From NCBI RefSeq assembly GCF_902459535.1, contig NZ_LR699553.1, positions 744,001 through 808,000 on the forward strand: a stretch of 64,000 nucleotides of DNA, read 5' to 3'. This DNA comes from Paraburkholderia dioscoreae. GTDB taxonomy: Bacteria > Pseudomonadota > Gammaproteobacteria > Burkholderiales > Burkholderiaceae. Numbering within the stretch: position 1 is the stretch's first letter; each line of letters opens with the position of its first letter. Shown here piece by piece: positions 8,110 to 16,022 of this stretch. The notes below the pieces were generated by a model, which did not search any database, had not been told where the DNA came from, and was given only the letters and a program-made list of their open reading frames with translations. The position numbers and the translations under genes are program-made.

Positions 8110-9630
8110 ATGGACAACACAGTCACCGCCGCGGCCGCACCGCCGGCAGCGGATGCCGCAAAACGCGGCAAATATCTGAGCGTGACGGCGATCGGTCTGA
8201 TGACGGCCGCTGCCGTGGTCACGAGTCTGCGCGGACTTCCTTTGCTGGCGAAGGAGGAGATGACGATGTTCGTCTATCTCGCCTTCACCGTCGTTTTCTA
8301 TCTGATTCCCGCGTCGCTGATTTCCGCCGAACTGGGCGGCGCGTTCGCCGACCGGCCCGGCGGCATCTACACGTGGGTCGCGGAGGCGTTCGGCACGCGC
8401 TGGGGTTTTCTCGCGATCTGGCTGCAATGGATCCAGAACGTCGTATGGTATCCGGTTGCGCTGACCTTCGGCGCGGCGGCGCTCGCCTATACGATCGGCC
8501 GGCCGGAACTGGCGAAGAACGGCGCCTATGTCGGCATCTTCTGCATCGTCGCATATTGGCTCGCGACGTGGGTCGTGCTGCAAGGCGTCGAAGTCTTCGC
8601 GAGGATCGCCAACTGGACCTTCGTGATCGGCACCATCGTGCCGGGCCTCGTGCTGCTCGCGCTGCTGGGCTACTGGATCAGCAGTGGACACCCGCTCGGC
8701 TGGCAACACCTGAACGATGCGGCTCTCTCGCAAGACGGTCACGCGCGCTTCTGGCCCGCGATTCACGGCTTCGGCACGATCTCGTTTCTGGCCGGCATCA
8801 TGTTACTGTTTGCCGGTGTGGAGGTGCAGGCGGTTCATGTGATCGACATGCGCAGCCCGAGTCGCGGTTATCCCGCGGCGATCGGACTGGGTGCGCTGAT
8901 TTCGGTGCTGATTTTCGCACTCGGCGCGCTGCCGATTGCAGCGATCTTGCCGTACGAGAAGATATCGCTGCAATCCGGCGTGTTCGACGCATTCAGCGCG
9001 GTGCTGGTGGACATCTGGCACATGAACTGGGCTGTGTCGGCGTTGTCGCTGCTGGTCGGCGTCGGAGCGATCAGTGGTGTGCTGGCCTGGCTCGGCAGTC
9101 CGTCGCGCGGCCTGCTTGAAACCGCGCACGAAGGCGAATTGCCGCCGATCCTTCAGGCGAAGAATCGCAAGGGTATGCCCACTCATATTCTGCTGGTGCA
9201 AGGTCTGATCGTGACGGTCATTTCGTGCTTCTACTTCGTGATCCGTGATGTGTCGGTCGCATTCTTTCTGATCTCCGCCATGACGATCGCGCTCTACCTG
9301 ATCGCCTACATGCTGATGTACGCGGCGGCGATCCGGCTGCGCTATTCGGCACCGGCTTTGCCGCGCCCGTTCACGGTGCCCGGCGGTTTTGCCGGCATGT
9401 GGCTGACCGCCGGCATCGGCTTTGCCGGGGTGCTGTTCAGCTTCGTCGTGTCGTTCTTCCCGCCGGATCAGTTGCCGGTCGGTTCGCCCTGGCTTTATAC
9501 GGGACTGGTCGTCATCGGCATTGTGGTGTTCGCGGGGATTCCCCTGATCATCCACCACGTGCGCCGCAGCGATTGGGCGAGCGTGCATGACGCGCCGCGC
9601 GTTCCTCCGGCCGTGATCCCGGTGGAATAG
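8110..9630 (+). CDS. APC-family amino-acid antiporter, GadC-like
   Basis: This 506-residue protein of the APC superfamily has about 12 predicted helices. Near the start it has the phrase SLRGLPLLAKEE, and then the conserved SAELGGAFADRPGGIYTW segment of the glutamate:GABA antiporter branch. Its length and its place directly after gadB suggest that it imports glutamate and exports GABA, completing an acid-resistance cycle. A GGGG at 8098-8101 serves as ribosome-binding site. Substrate specificity is inferred from context; related permeases carry other amino acids. The polar C-terminus could be a plug like that of GadC, but I cannot demonstrate this. Confidence 0.85.
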   Translation: MDNTVTAAAAPPAADAAKRGKYLSVTAIGLMTAAAVVTSLRGLPLLAKEEMTMFVYLAFTVVFYLIPASLISAELGGAFADRPGGIYTWVAEAFGTRWGFLAIWLQWIQNVVWYPVALTFGAAALAYTIGRPELAKNGAYVGIFCIVAYWLATWVVLQGVEVFARIANWTFVIGTIVPGLVLLALLGYWISSGHPLGWQHLNDAALSQDGHARFWPAIHGFGTISFLAGIMLLFAGVEVQAVHVIDMRSPSRGYPAAIGLGALISVLIFALGALPIAAILPYEKISLQSGVFDAFSAVLVDIWHMNWAVSALSLLVGVGAISGVLAWLGSPSRGLLETAHEGELPPILQAKNRKGMPTHILLVQGLIVTVISCFYFVIRDVSVAFFLISAMTIALYLIAYMLMYAAAIRLRYSAPALPRPFTVPGGFAGMWLTAGIGFAGVLFSFVVSFFPPDQLPVGSPWLYTGLVVIGIVVFAGIPLIIHHVRRSDWASVHDAPRVPPAVIPVE

Positions 9631-9742
9631 GTGCGCGCGGGCGTCGCCATGTCGGGTGAGCCAGGTGAAGCTGCCTGACTGGACCTCGGGTCAGCGTGTC
9701 CATGAGTGTCCATAAGCAAGGCCTCTCCTGGCTGCCGGGCCG

Positions 9743-10294
9743 TCAGGCGGTTTCGTGAGTGGTGGGTGCGGTGGGCGTGAGTCCTTCGTGCGAATCGAGG
9801 CGCGTGGGTTGATGGAGCGCGAGAACGGCCTTTGCGCGCGCCATTTCATCAGGCGTGCCGTGACCCATCACGATGAATCCGTCGGCCTTGATGGCGGCCT
9901 CGTAATGGATCACGCTGTCCTTGGGCAGCCCCATATGCACGAGCGTCGCACCCAAAGCACTGAGGGCGCCGACAACGACCGCCCCTTCGACAGCCGACAC
10001 GATCATGACGGCGAGATGACCCAGCACGACGACCGGGCCGAGCACCGGAATAGTCAGGAATACGCCGCCCATCAGCAAGCCCCACAGGCCGCCCCAGAAC
10101 GCGCCGTATTTGCCCCACATTTTCATGCGGTCGCCGACCGTGTAGAGACCGACGATCTTTTCCTCGGTGTGATAACCCTTGCCGATCACACTGAAATTCT
10201 TCATGTCGAAGCCGCCGTCTATCAGCTTGCGCACGGCGGCGTCGGCATTATGGTGGTCATCGAAGACCGCGATTACGACATCATAGGGAGTCAT
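9743..10294 (-). CDS. DUF1269-type general stress membrane protein
   Basis: This 183-residue protein starts with a ferredoxin-like soluble domain (YDVVIAVFDDHHNADAAVRKL), as in general-stress-protein 17M-like domains. A glycine-rich hydrophobic central region follows (GAFWGGLWGLLMGGVFLTIPVLGPVVVLG), then a second soluble segment near 125-155 ending in GFIVMGHG. This order is typical of proteins annotated as DUF1269 or general stress protein. The molecular role is unknown. AAGGA lies a few bases upstream of the start. It is the first of several short minus-strand genes in the island. Confidence 0.75.
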   Translation of the reverse strand: MTPYDVVIAVFDDHHNADAAVRKLIDGGFDMKNFSVIGKGYHTEEKIVGLYTVGDRMKMWGKYGAFWGGLWGLLMGGVFLTIPVLGPVVVLGHLAVMIVSAVEGAVVVGALSALGATLVHMGLPKDSVIHYEAAIKADGFIVMGHGTPDEMARAKAVLALHQPTRLDSHEGLTPTAPTTHETA

Positions 10295-10371
10295 GCGGGT
10301 TGTCCTTGAAAGATGAGCGGTACGCAGACCATTGCGTCATGCACAATGGGGATTGAAAGTGCGGTGGTGTG

Positions 10372-10632
10372 CTATTTCAGACTGTTGAGCTCGGCACGCG
10401 CAAGCGCTTCGACCGATTCCCATGCGAGATCTTCGCGTTCGAAAACGGCGTCGAGTTTGATGAGTTCGTTGCCCTTGGGTGCGCCCTTTGGAACGATACA
10501 CACGCTTGCCATCCATCCATCGGCAATATGATCCTCGACGCTCATGTGAGCGTCGTGTGTCGTGCTTGAAATGATTCGGTCTGCCATAGCGCCGTCCGTC
10601 TGATTGAACGACAGCCAGACGGGCGTCGTCAC
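10372..10632 (-). CDS. Small conserved hypothetical protein
   Basis: This 86-residue soluble protein is not recognised. The frame is well formed, with a compact alternating pattern (VWLSFNQTDG, RIISSTTHDAH, ASVCIVPKGAPKGNELIKL) and an acidic helical end. A GTG at 10632 is taken as the start because the first 15 residues look like a natural first strand; an ATG at 10587 would give 71 residues. It lies among small stress-island genes on the same strand. Confidence 0.5.
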   Translation of the reverse strand: MTTPVWLSFNQTDGAMADRIISSTTHDAHMSVEDHIADGWMASVCIVPKGAPKGNELIKLDAVFEREDLAWESVEALARAELNSLK

Positions 10633-10694
10633 TGCCGGGTAAAGTTTGTGTCTGTTCGCGTTTGCTTGCGTTTCGTCAATGACCGTCGGTGTTG

Positions 10695-10928
10695 CTACAT
10701 CCCGAACTTATGTTCCGCAATGTATTTGTCGCCGTACGCAAGGGCAGCCGCATAGCCTTCCTCGCTTGTCGAAAAAACGCCGACCTCGTAGTGCCTGTCA
10801 GTCGAAGGAAGCGTGCCCTCCACCGCATGCCGAAGGTGAAAATCGAATGTACCGTCCTGCAGTTCCTGACATTCGGGGGTAAATGTATGAATACGGGCCT
10901 GGTATAACTTCTGAATGTTTTGTCTCAT
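10695..10928 (-). CDS. Small conserved hypothetical protein
   Basis: This 77-residue soluble protein begins MRQNIQKLYQARIHTF and ends DKYIAEHKFGM. GGGAGCAGGTC immediately before the ATG provides a ribosome-binding site. No catalytic motif or membrane segment is visible and the family is not recognised. The middle (GTFDFHLRHAVEGT, YEVGVFSTSEEGY) looks like a small alpha/beta domain. Confidence 0.55.
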   Translation of the reverse strand: MRQNIQKLYQARIHTFTPECQELQDGTFDFHLRHAVEGTLPSTDRHYEVGVFSTSEEGYAAALAYGDKYIAEHKFGM

Positions 10929-11022
10929 GACCTGCTCCCGCGTTTAATGCTTCCGGATACTTTCGTTTTCGATCGATCCGGCACTGTCCGGATTGGACGA
11001 GGACCGTGGTCCGCGCGGCGCC

Positions 11023-11829
11023 TCATTGCGATGGGATTTTCTCGTCGCCGGCACCCGGCCAATATCCCTGCTTGTCATAAAACCGATGCAGATCGACTTC
11101 GTAGCGCCGGCCGACCGGCATCGAGTCGTCATAAGCCGGGCTATTCCTGATGACGTCGCGCGTCAATGCTGTCGATACGGTCGAATCGAGCCAGTCTACT
11201 CCGTCTATCCAGCGAGTCGCGATCAGCACCGCTTTGCCGCCGGGCCACCAGTTGCGCGTCTCCACGACCAGGTAGCGAATCGCCCAGTCGGTGTCGTCAT
11301 AGATGAAATCGGATACGTGACCGATGCTGCCGTCGGCGGTTTTGAGGTGATAGCCCTTGACCTCGTTCGTGCTGCGCAGATGAACGTCGGGTTGCGTGTC
11401 GTTCGCTGGCAAGGTTGGATCTGGCTGCTCGTCGGGCAGGGCGTCCGGCGCTACACCTGTTGGATCATAGGCCGGGTAGGCGCCCATGCCCCACAGGTTA
11501 GGACCGCCCCAATAAGTCGGATAGCTGTAGTAGTGCAGATATTCGATCTCGTGCTGCCGCGACACCGGCTTGTGGGTGTCCAGTATCGGGCTGTCGCTCA
11601 CCTGCTGTCGCGACAGGCTGACATGCACGATATCCGATCCAGGGTCGGTATGTTCCACCGAATACGGCGAAACCAGCACTTGCCGGTCATTGAGCCAGTC
11701 GCCCGTGTCGACCACCAGATAACGCACACCCCATGACTCGTCGTCGAAATAAGCCTGAATGACTGAGCCGATGTCGCCGTCCAGCGCGCTGACGGTGCTG
11801 CCGTGCAAGTCTTGTATGCTTCGCAACAT
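11023..11829 (-). CDS. Protein with two PRC-barrel domains
   Basis: This 268-residue protein contains two PRC-barrel repeats. The first is at the N-terminus (LHGSTVSALDGDIGSVIQAYFDD ... VRYLVVDTGDWL). The second is near residues 155-205 (VKGYHLKTADGSIGHVSDFIYDD ... IRYLVVETRNWW). PRC barrels occur in RimM, photosynthetic reaction-centre H subunits and many bacterial stress proteins. The linker is rich in Tyr, Pro and Asp. The ATG at 11829, in MLRSIQDL, is preferred over an in-frame start at 11865 because GAGTGG lies just upstream. The specific function is unknown. Confidence 0.8.
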   Translation of the reverse strand: MLRSIQDLHGSTVSALDGDIGSVIQAYFDDESWGVRYLVVDTGDWLNDRQVLVSPYSVEHTDPGSDIVHVSLSRQQVSDSPILDTHKPVSRQHEIEYLHYYSYPTYWGGPNLWGMGAYPAYDPTGVAPDALPDEQPDPTLPANDTQPDVHLRSTNEVKGYHLKTADGSIGHVSDFIYDDTDWAIRYLVVETRNWWPGGKAVLIATRWIDGVDWLDSTVSTALTRDVIRNSPAYDDSMPVGRRYEVDLHRFYDKQGYWPGAGDEKIPSQ

Positions 11830-11904
11830 GGTTTTTCCACTCTGTGTGTCGACGATGTGTGTCAACGACGAGGGGCGCGCATCGCGCGCTCCCCGGTTTG
11901 AATG

Positions 11905-12495
11905 TCAAAGCGACGCGAGCCGCGTGACTTTGGTGCCTTGCAGCGACGCACCCGCCATCAGGCCGGTGTTGGTCAGCACGAAGGCGTCGACCTGTCCGGT
12001 CGCCGTGCTGGTGTCGAGATCGCCGTTCGCACCGACTTTCAGCACGGCTACGGAGGCATCGCCGCCGGCCGACCAGCCGTCTCTGCTCCGGAAGCGGTTG
12101 AGCGAATCGTCGGTCATGAACAGGAATACGATCGCGCGCGATTGCGCGCCGATCTGCCAGCCGATCGAACCAGTCGCCGTACTGTAGTAGCCGACCGTGC
12201 GTCCGCCGACCCGCAAGGACCCTTCGCCATACTGGCCGCCGACCACGAAGCCGGCGTCGATCACGGAGGGGAACGTCAATACGCCGTGGGCCTTGCCGAC
12301 CAGTTCGCGCGCGCCGCCCGCGAGCCCATAGACGCGCGTGAGAGTCGAGTCGACACCTGCATCGATAGAGCGACGCTTGTCCCTCTGCTCGCTACGGCTC
12401 ACGTCGGATGAAGGAGTGGTGGTACAGCCTGAGAGCACAGTGCCGAGTGCCAGAAGCGATCCAGGCGTGCCCCAGATAAAGGTTCGTCTAAGCAT
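11905..12495 (-). CDS. SYLF (YSC84-like) domain lipoprotein
   Basis: This 196-residue exported lipoprotein has a signal peptide (MLRRTFIWGTPGSLLALG) ending in the lipobox LSGC. The mature part carries the SYLF/YSC84 fold, with LVGKAHGVLTFPSVIDAGFVVG, GEGSLRVGG and TVGYYSTATGSIGWQIG. SYLF proteins bind lipids in eukaryotes; in bacteria such lipoproteins are usually of unknown function and stress-linked. GGGGAGAAA just before the ATG supports this start over an upstream one at 12564. The gene is divergent from the histidine kinase across a region with two copies of the stress-island motif. Confidence 0.85.
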   Translation of the reverse strand: MLRRTFIWGTPGSLLALGTVLSGCTTTPSSDVSRSEQRDKRRSIDAGVDSTLTRVYGLAGGARELVGKAHGVLTFPSVIDAGFVVGGQYGEGSLRVGGRTVGYYSTATGSIGWQIGAQSRAIVFLFMTDDSLNRFRSRDGWSAGGDASVAVLKVGANGDLDTSTATGQVDAFVLTNTGLMAGASLQGTKVTRLASL

Positions 12496-12553
12496 GATTT
12501 TCTCCCCGCTGGTCGACAATAAGAGACACGCTACGCGCCCGCGCGGGAGAATG

Positions 12554-12571
12554 CGGTACGACAACGTACAG
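12554..12571. promoter_or_regulatory. Stress-island motif, copy 3
   Basis: CGGTACGACAACGTACAG, followed by ACC, matches the perfect palindrome at 6542 at 15 of 18 positions. It lies about 60 bases before the SYLF lipoprotein start, a usual place for an activator or operator site. Confidence 0.45.
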
Positions 12572-12739
12572 ACCGCTGTCTATGTTCGAACGCACAATCC
12601 ACGTTGATCGTCGTGGCACGTGCCGGCTGTCGGACAGGTACTCGATCCGCTCGCGCCTGCACGGATCATCAGATCGGATGTCTTTGAAAGTCTTTGAAAC
12701 CCGCGCGGTTTTGGCGTAATTCGGTCGCTCTTGCCGATC

Positions 12740-12757
12740 TGAACGCCACCGTACAGA
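12740..12757. promoter_or_regulatory. Stress-island motif, copy 4 (weaker)
   Basis: CTGAACGCCACCGTACAG, followed by ACTT, matches the 6542 palindrome at 14 of 18 positions. It keeps the right half-site CCGTAC and the trailing GACTT seen in copies 1 and 2. It lies about 200 bases before the histidine kinase. Confidence 0.35.
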
Positions 12758-12953
12758 CTTACCGAACCGCATTTGCGACGCTGTCATTGCAATCTGTCCG
12801 CCATTCTTGGATTCCTGATCGCGTCAGGGCAGGTGTTGGCGAATCGTGCGGTGCCGGTGCTTTGCAAGCAGCCTGCTACCTTCTTGAATATCGGCCCGTG
12901 ACACGCTTTTCTTTGCTCTTCGTCGTCCAGCGAGCCGCGAAATGGGGATCGAA

Positions 12954-13793
12954 ATGTCAGCATATCTGACGTCCACCGAGTCGGCTTCGGGTGATTCTGT
13001 GTTGAGCGGTCTGGTGGTGACCGATGCAATGATGAAGCGTGGTTGCCGGGCATCCGCAGACGGTTTTCTGGCGGATGCGTGCGCGGCGGATCATTGCGTC
13101 GAAGCGCCACCGCTGAGCAACCAGGTTCTGGCTATGGTGGCACACGAGTTGCGCGGTCCGTTGACGCCGTTGCGGATGGCCAGCCAACTGATTCGCAACG
13201 CGTCCGCCGAGCGTCCGGAGATACTCCGGCTGATCGATATGATCGATCGGCAGGTCAACGGGATCGCACGGCTCGCGCAGGATCTGATGGATGCGACCCG
13301 CGTCGATCAGGGCGCACTCCGCCTCAACAAGGTCGACGTCGAGATCGCGACCCTCCTTGCCGACAGTTGCGAGATTACGGCCGCCGCCGCCGCTGCGAAG
13401 AATCAGGTTTTTACCGTGTCGATTCCAGACAGGACGTTGCGCGTTGAAGGAGATCCGCTCCGTTTGACGCAGGCCGTCAGCAATCTGCTGCACAACGCGG
13501 TGAAATACACGCCGACGCGGGGCAATATACGCATGACCGTGCTTGCCGAAGGCAACAATGTTGTCATCAAGATCAAGGACGATGGATCGGGAATCTCGCC
13601 TGTCCTGCTGCCGCATATTTTCGAGTTGTTCGCGCAATCCAGCAGAACGATCGGTTCCAGTGCGGGCGGCCTTGGCATTGGCCTCGCGGTCGTCAATGCG
13701 ATTGCTCAGTCTCACGGCGGTACGGTTTCGGCCGCAAGTGCGGGCGCCGGTGAAGGCAGCGAATTCACGCTCAAGCTGCCGATCATCGTGTAG
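12954..13793 (+). CDS. Soluble orphan sensor histidine kinase
   Basis: This 279-residue kinase has the phosphoacceptor histidine near residue 64 in AMVAHELRGPLTPL. Its ATPase region has NLLHNAVKYT (N-box, asparagine near 181), DDGSGI (G1) and GGLGIGLAVV (G2). Only about 55 residues precede the H-box, with no membrane segment and no recognisable PAS or GAF domain, so the input must come from a partner or from that short region. No response regulator is adjacent. The ATG at 12954 is favoured because GGGG sits six bases upstream; an ATG four codons earlier is possible. Confidence 0.85.
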   Translation: MSAYLTSTESASGDSVLSGLVVTDAMMKRGCRASADGFLADACAADHCVEAPPLSNQVLAMVAHELRGPLTPLRMASQLIRNASAERPEILRLIDMIDRQVNGIARLAQDLMDATRVDQGALRLNKVDVEIATLLADSCEITAAAAAAKNQVFTVSIPDRTLRVEGDPLRLTQAVSNLLHNAVKYTPTRGNIRMTVLAEGNNVVIKIKDDGSGISPVLLPHIFELFAQSSRTIGSSAGGLGIGLAVVNAIAQSHGGTVSAASAGAGEGSEFTLKLPIIV

Positions 13794-14153
13794 CCACATC
13801 TGCCTGCGCGTCTTTTTGGCAGCGTGCAGGCGAAGCGGACAATTGCCTTTCAGCCGATGAACCGCGTGGGACGGGCGAACCGGGCAAAGAATCTCGAAGT
13901 TCGCGCGATGCGCAATCCACATTGGGCCGTAACGCGATGCCATGCCAGGGCGCGAATCTGCGTCGAATACCGGCGCGACTTATAATCGACTATATAACGG
14001 CCAGACTTTGGGTCGCGCGAAGATTGCCGCCTCGCGTCGTGCTGCGGTATAGCCCGTCAAGGCCTTGGAGTATTCCTCCTTCTATCCATCTTTATCGTCA
14101 GGAAATCGTCGGCGAAAGCGGCGCGGTTCCGGGCGAGTTGCTGAGAGGGTGAA
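13794..14153. other. Intergenic region before Crp-type regulator
   Basis: No gene is supported here. TTATAAT ending at 13986 resembles a -10 box, but no good -35 lies 16-18 bases upstream. It may be the promoter of the regulator at 14154, giving a leader of about 160 bases. Confidence 0.35.
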
Positions 14154-14873
14154 ATGGCTCAAGGTCATCAAGAAAACGAAAATCATCTGCTGGCCGTGCT
14201 GCCTGAGCTGGAGTGGGAGCGCCTGGCGCCACATCTGGTGCTCATGGATATGCCGTTGGGCAACGTCGTCTACGAATCGGGCGATCGCCTCAATTACGTT
14301 TATTTCCCGACCACCTGTATCGTGTCGCTGCTGTATGTGATGGAGGACGGTGCGTCCGCCGAAATCGCGATTGTCGGCAACGAAGGGCTCATCGGCATCG
14401 CGCTGTTCATGGGGGGCGAGACCACGCCCAGCCGGGCGGTCGTGCAGAGCGCCGGCAAGGCGTATCGGCTCGATGCTCAAATCCTGAAAGAAGAATTTCA
14501 TCGCGCCGGCCCCGTGCAGCGCCTTCTGCTTCGCTATACGCAGGCGCTGATCACGCAGATGGCGCAGACCGCCGTGTGCAATCGACACCATTCGATCGAC
14601 CAGCAGTTGTGCAGGTGGCTTCTGCTCAGCATCGACCGCCTCTCTTCAAACGAATTGAAGATGACCCAGGAACTGATCGCCAACATGCTGGGCGTGCGCC
14701 GCTCCGGGGTAACCGAGGCCGCGCTTAAATTGCAGGACGCGGGGTTGATTCGCTACAGTCATGGCCACATCGAGGTACTGGACAGACCGGGGCTCGAAAA
14801 ACGTGTGTGCGAATGTTATGGCGTGGTGAAGCGCGAATTCGACCGGCTGTTGCCTGCTTTGAAAGCGCTATAA
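14154..14873 (+). CDS. Crp/Fnr-superfamily transcription regulator
   Basis: This 239-residue regulator has an N-terminal cyclic-nucleotide-binding-type beta roll (residues about 15-140; GNVVYESGDRLNYVYFP, EIAIVGNEGLIGIALFMGG). It lacks the Arg-Ser cAMP phosphate-binding signature and has no N-terminal Fnr-type cysteine cluster, so it probably does not bind cAMP or an Fe-S cluster. The C-terminus holds a winged helix (MTQELIANMLGVRRSGVTEAALKLQDAGLI). GAGAGGGTGAA directly before the ATG is a strong start. It closes the stress island and is one candidate regulator for the repeated palindrome there. Confidence 0.85.
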   Translation: MAQGHQENENHLLAVLPELEWERLAPHLVLMDMPLGNVVYESGDRLNYVYFPTTCIVSLLYVMEDGASAEIAIVGNEGLIGIALFMGGETTPSRAVVQSAGKAYRLDAQILKEEFHRAGPVQRLLLRYTQALITQMAQTAVCNRHHSIDQQLCRWLLLSIDRLSSNELKMTQELIANMLGVRRSGVTEAALKLQDAGLIRYSHGHIEVLDRPGLEKRVCECYGVVKREFDRLLPALKAL

Positions 14874-15019
14874 GGATCTCGCGAGGATCTCGCGTCAACC
14901 GGCTTGAAAAGCCTGCTTCCTACGTACCAACGGATTTCCTGGTGCGGCGGTCGTCATTTAACTTCGAACTTTCTGGAGCGCATCCAAAAATATAACGGCC
15001 AACAACCGATCCTGGCGCA

Positions 15020-15424
15020 TTAGTCCTGAGTGGCCATATCGGTAGCGTCGGCCTGTACCAGTGCACGCACGAGCAGGTACACGGCTGGCAGGTCGTCGTC
15101 GTCACGTTTCCAGTCGACGGGTTCGTCGAGATCCATCCCGGACAAACGACTGTCGCCAAACCGGACGAACGTTGAGCGCACAGTCTCGTTGTGCCTCGCC
15201 CGGAAGCCCCGATTCTCAAAGACCTGTTCGTCGATTGTCAGCAGTGTGCGCCACGTGGGCAATCGCGCGCCACTTGAGTAACGGCGACGGCCACTGTCGA
15301 GGTAACGAGCTGCAACCGTGGCGATGATCTGCTGGAGGTCGAGCGACGCGCTGCGGAGTGCGCGTTCGAGGGCGACGGGATTGATGTCGTGGACATCCAT
15401 ATCAAGAGCAGCGTTGTTAATCAT
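15020..15424 (-). CDS. Unknown protein, second gene of candidate SOS operon
   Basis: This 134-residue soluble protein is not recognised. It has a helical N-terminal part (NPVALERALRSASLDLQQIIATVAARYLDSGRRRY), a central TWRTLLTIDEQVFENRGF segment and an acidic end (DDDDLPAVYLLVRALVQAD). AGGAAG upstream of the ATG at 15424 supports this start over one at 15466. It follows the 93-residue gene by 38 bases on the same strand, so it probably shares the promoter with two LexA boxes and would be induced by DNA damage. Confidence 0.6.
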   Translation of the reverse strand: MINNAALDMDVHDINPVALERALRSASLDLQQIIATVAARYLDSGRRRYSSGARLPTWRTLLTIDEQVFENRGFRARHNETVRSTFVRFGDSRLSGMDLDEPVDWKRDDDDLPAVYLLVRALVQADATDMATQD

Positions 15425-15462
15425 ACTGTTGTCTTCCTGAAGACTCGCGGCAACTCGCAGCA

Positions 15463-15744
15463 TCAAAGTTGATGTTTCAACAACGGTTGGTTTCGCTGCG
15501 CCAACAGCTGGCGGATCTGGGCAAGATAGTCATCGCCGACCGTGCAGTCTTCAACAGGCCGGCTATGCTGACGAGGCGGTGGTGGACGTACGCCGAGATA
15601 GCGGCACACCGCGGACAGGTACGGTTTGCCGTTGCCTCCCAGATGTCGCGCAGCAGCGGCCACGCGCACGTCTCCGACATGCTTGCGCAACCACTCAAGC
15701 GTTTCGCGGTCACCGTCGTTCAAGATGCGGATGAGCTGGTTCAT
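15463..15744 (-). CDS. Unknown protein directly under tandem LexA boxes
   Basis: This 93-residue protein is not recognised. It is helical, and VRVAAAARHLGGNGKPYLSA resembles a small helix-turn-helix-like region followed by a proline-rich joint (RPPPPRQ) and a C-terminal helix (YLAQIRQLLAQR). The start at 15744 lies only nine bases from the first LexA box, so the leader must be very short. LexA-controlled small proteins are often division inhibitors, polymerase accessories or repressors; nothing here decides between these. Confidence 0.65.
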   Translation of the reverse strand: MNQLIRILNDGDRETLEWLRKHVGDVRVAAAARHLGGNGKPYLSAVCRYLGVRPPPPRQHSRPVEDCTVGDDYLAQIRQLLAQRNQPLLKHQL

Positions 15745-15752
15745 GGCCGATC

Positions 15753-15768
15753 CTGTATATAAAAACAG
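15753..15768. promoter_or_regulatory. LexA (SOS) box 1
   Basis: CTGT-N8-ACAG matches the LexA consensus perfectly, with an all-A/T centre (ATATAAAA). It lies nine bases upstream of the unknown minus-strand gene. LexA of Burkholderiales is expected to use the E. coli type of box. Confidence 0.85.
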
Positions 15769-15770
15769 TA

Positions 15771-15786
15771 CTGTTAATTTATACAG
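15771..15786. promoter_or_regulatory. LexA (SOS) box 2
   Basis: A second perfect CTGT-N8-ACAG (centre TAATTTAT) begins two bases after the first. It extends to a full TACTGT...ACAGTA at 15769-15788. Tandem operators usually mean tight repression and late induction. The pair could also control the rightward strand. Confidence 0.85.
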
Positions 15787-15857
15787 TATTTAGCCGGGAT
15801 GCAAGTCAATTCGCAGAATGTTGGACCTGTGGAGAGAGAAGATGGCGATCAAGGTCG

Positions 15858-16022
15858 ATGCGCAATTGGTGGTGGGGCAAGCAGTGGCGGCTGACGCTGG
15901 TGGCGCCGGTGGTGGCGATCTGGTTGCTGCGCTTCGTTTTATGCAATTTGTTATTCGTGCAGCGGCGAATTGTGGGCGGTGACTCTCGAGAGCGCGTCTC
16001 AGTGAGGGCGGCGAGACACTAG
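15858..16022 (+). CDS. Possible 54-residue membrane protein beside LexA boxes
   Basis: An open frame starts MRNWWWGKQWRLTL and has a hydrophobic stretch (LVAPVVAIWLLRFVLCNLLFV) followed by a basic tail. Its third codon positions are strongly G/C, as in real genes here. The spacing of AAGG to the ATG is short (three bases). An overlapping 46-residue frame from 15842 has a better ribosome-binding site but less natural composition. It lies about 70 bases to the right of the LexA boxes. Expression is uncertain. Confidence 0.3.
   Translation: MRNWWWGKQWRLTLVAPVVAIWLLRFVLCNLLFVQRRIVGGDSRERVSVRAARH

Larger units (their letters stand above)
12496..12953. other. Divergent intergenic region with two motif copies
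   Basis: No gene is supported here. The region holds motif copies at 12554-12571 and 12740-12757 between the SYLF lipoprotein and the histidine kinase and should carry both promoters. No RNA gene is evident. Confidence 0.5.

Noticed and set aside
13981..13986. TATAAT as a firm promoter for the Crp-type regulator
   Set aside because: No acceptable -35 at the right distance, so only mentioned within the intergenic entry.
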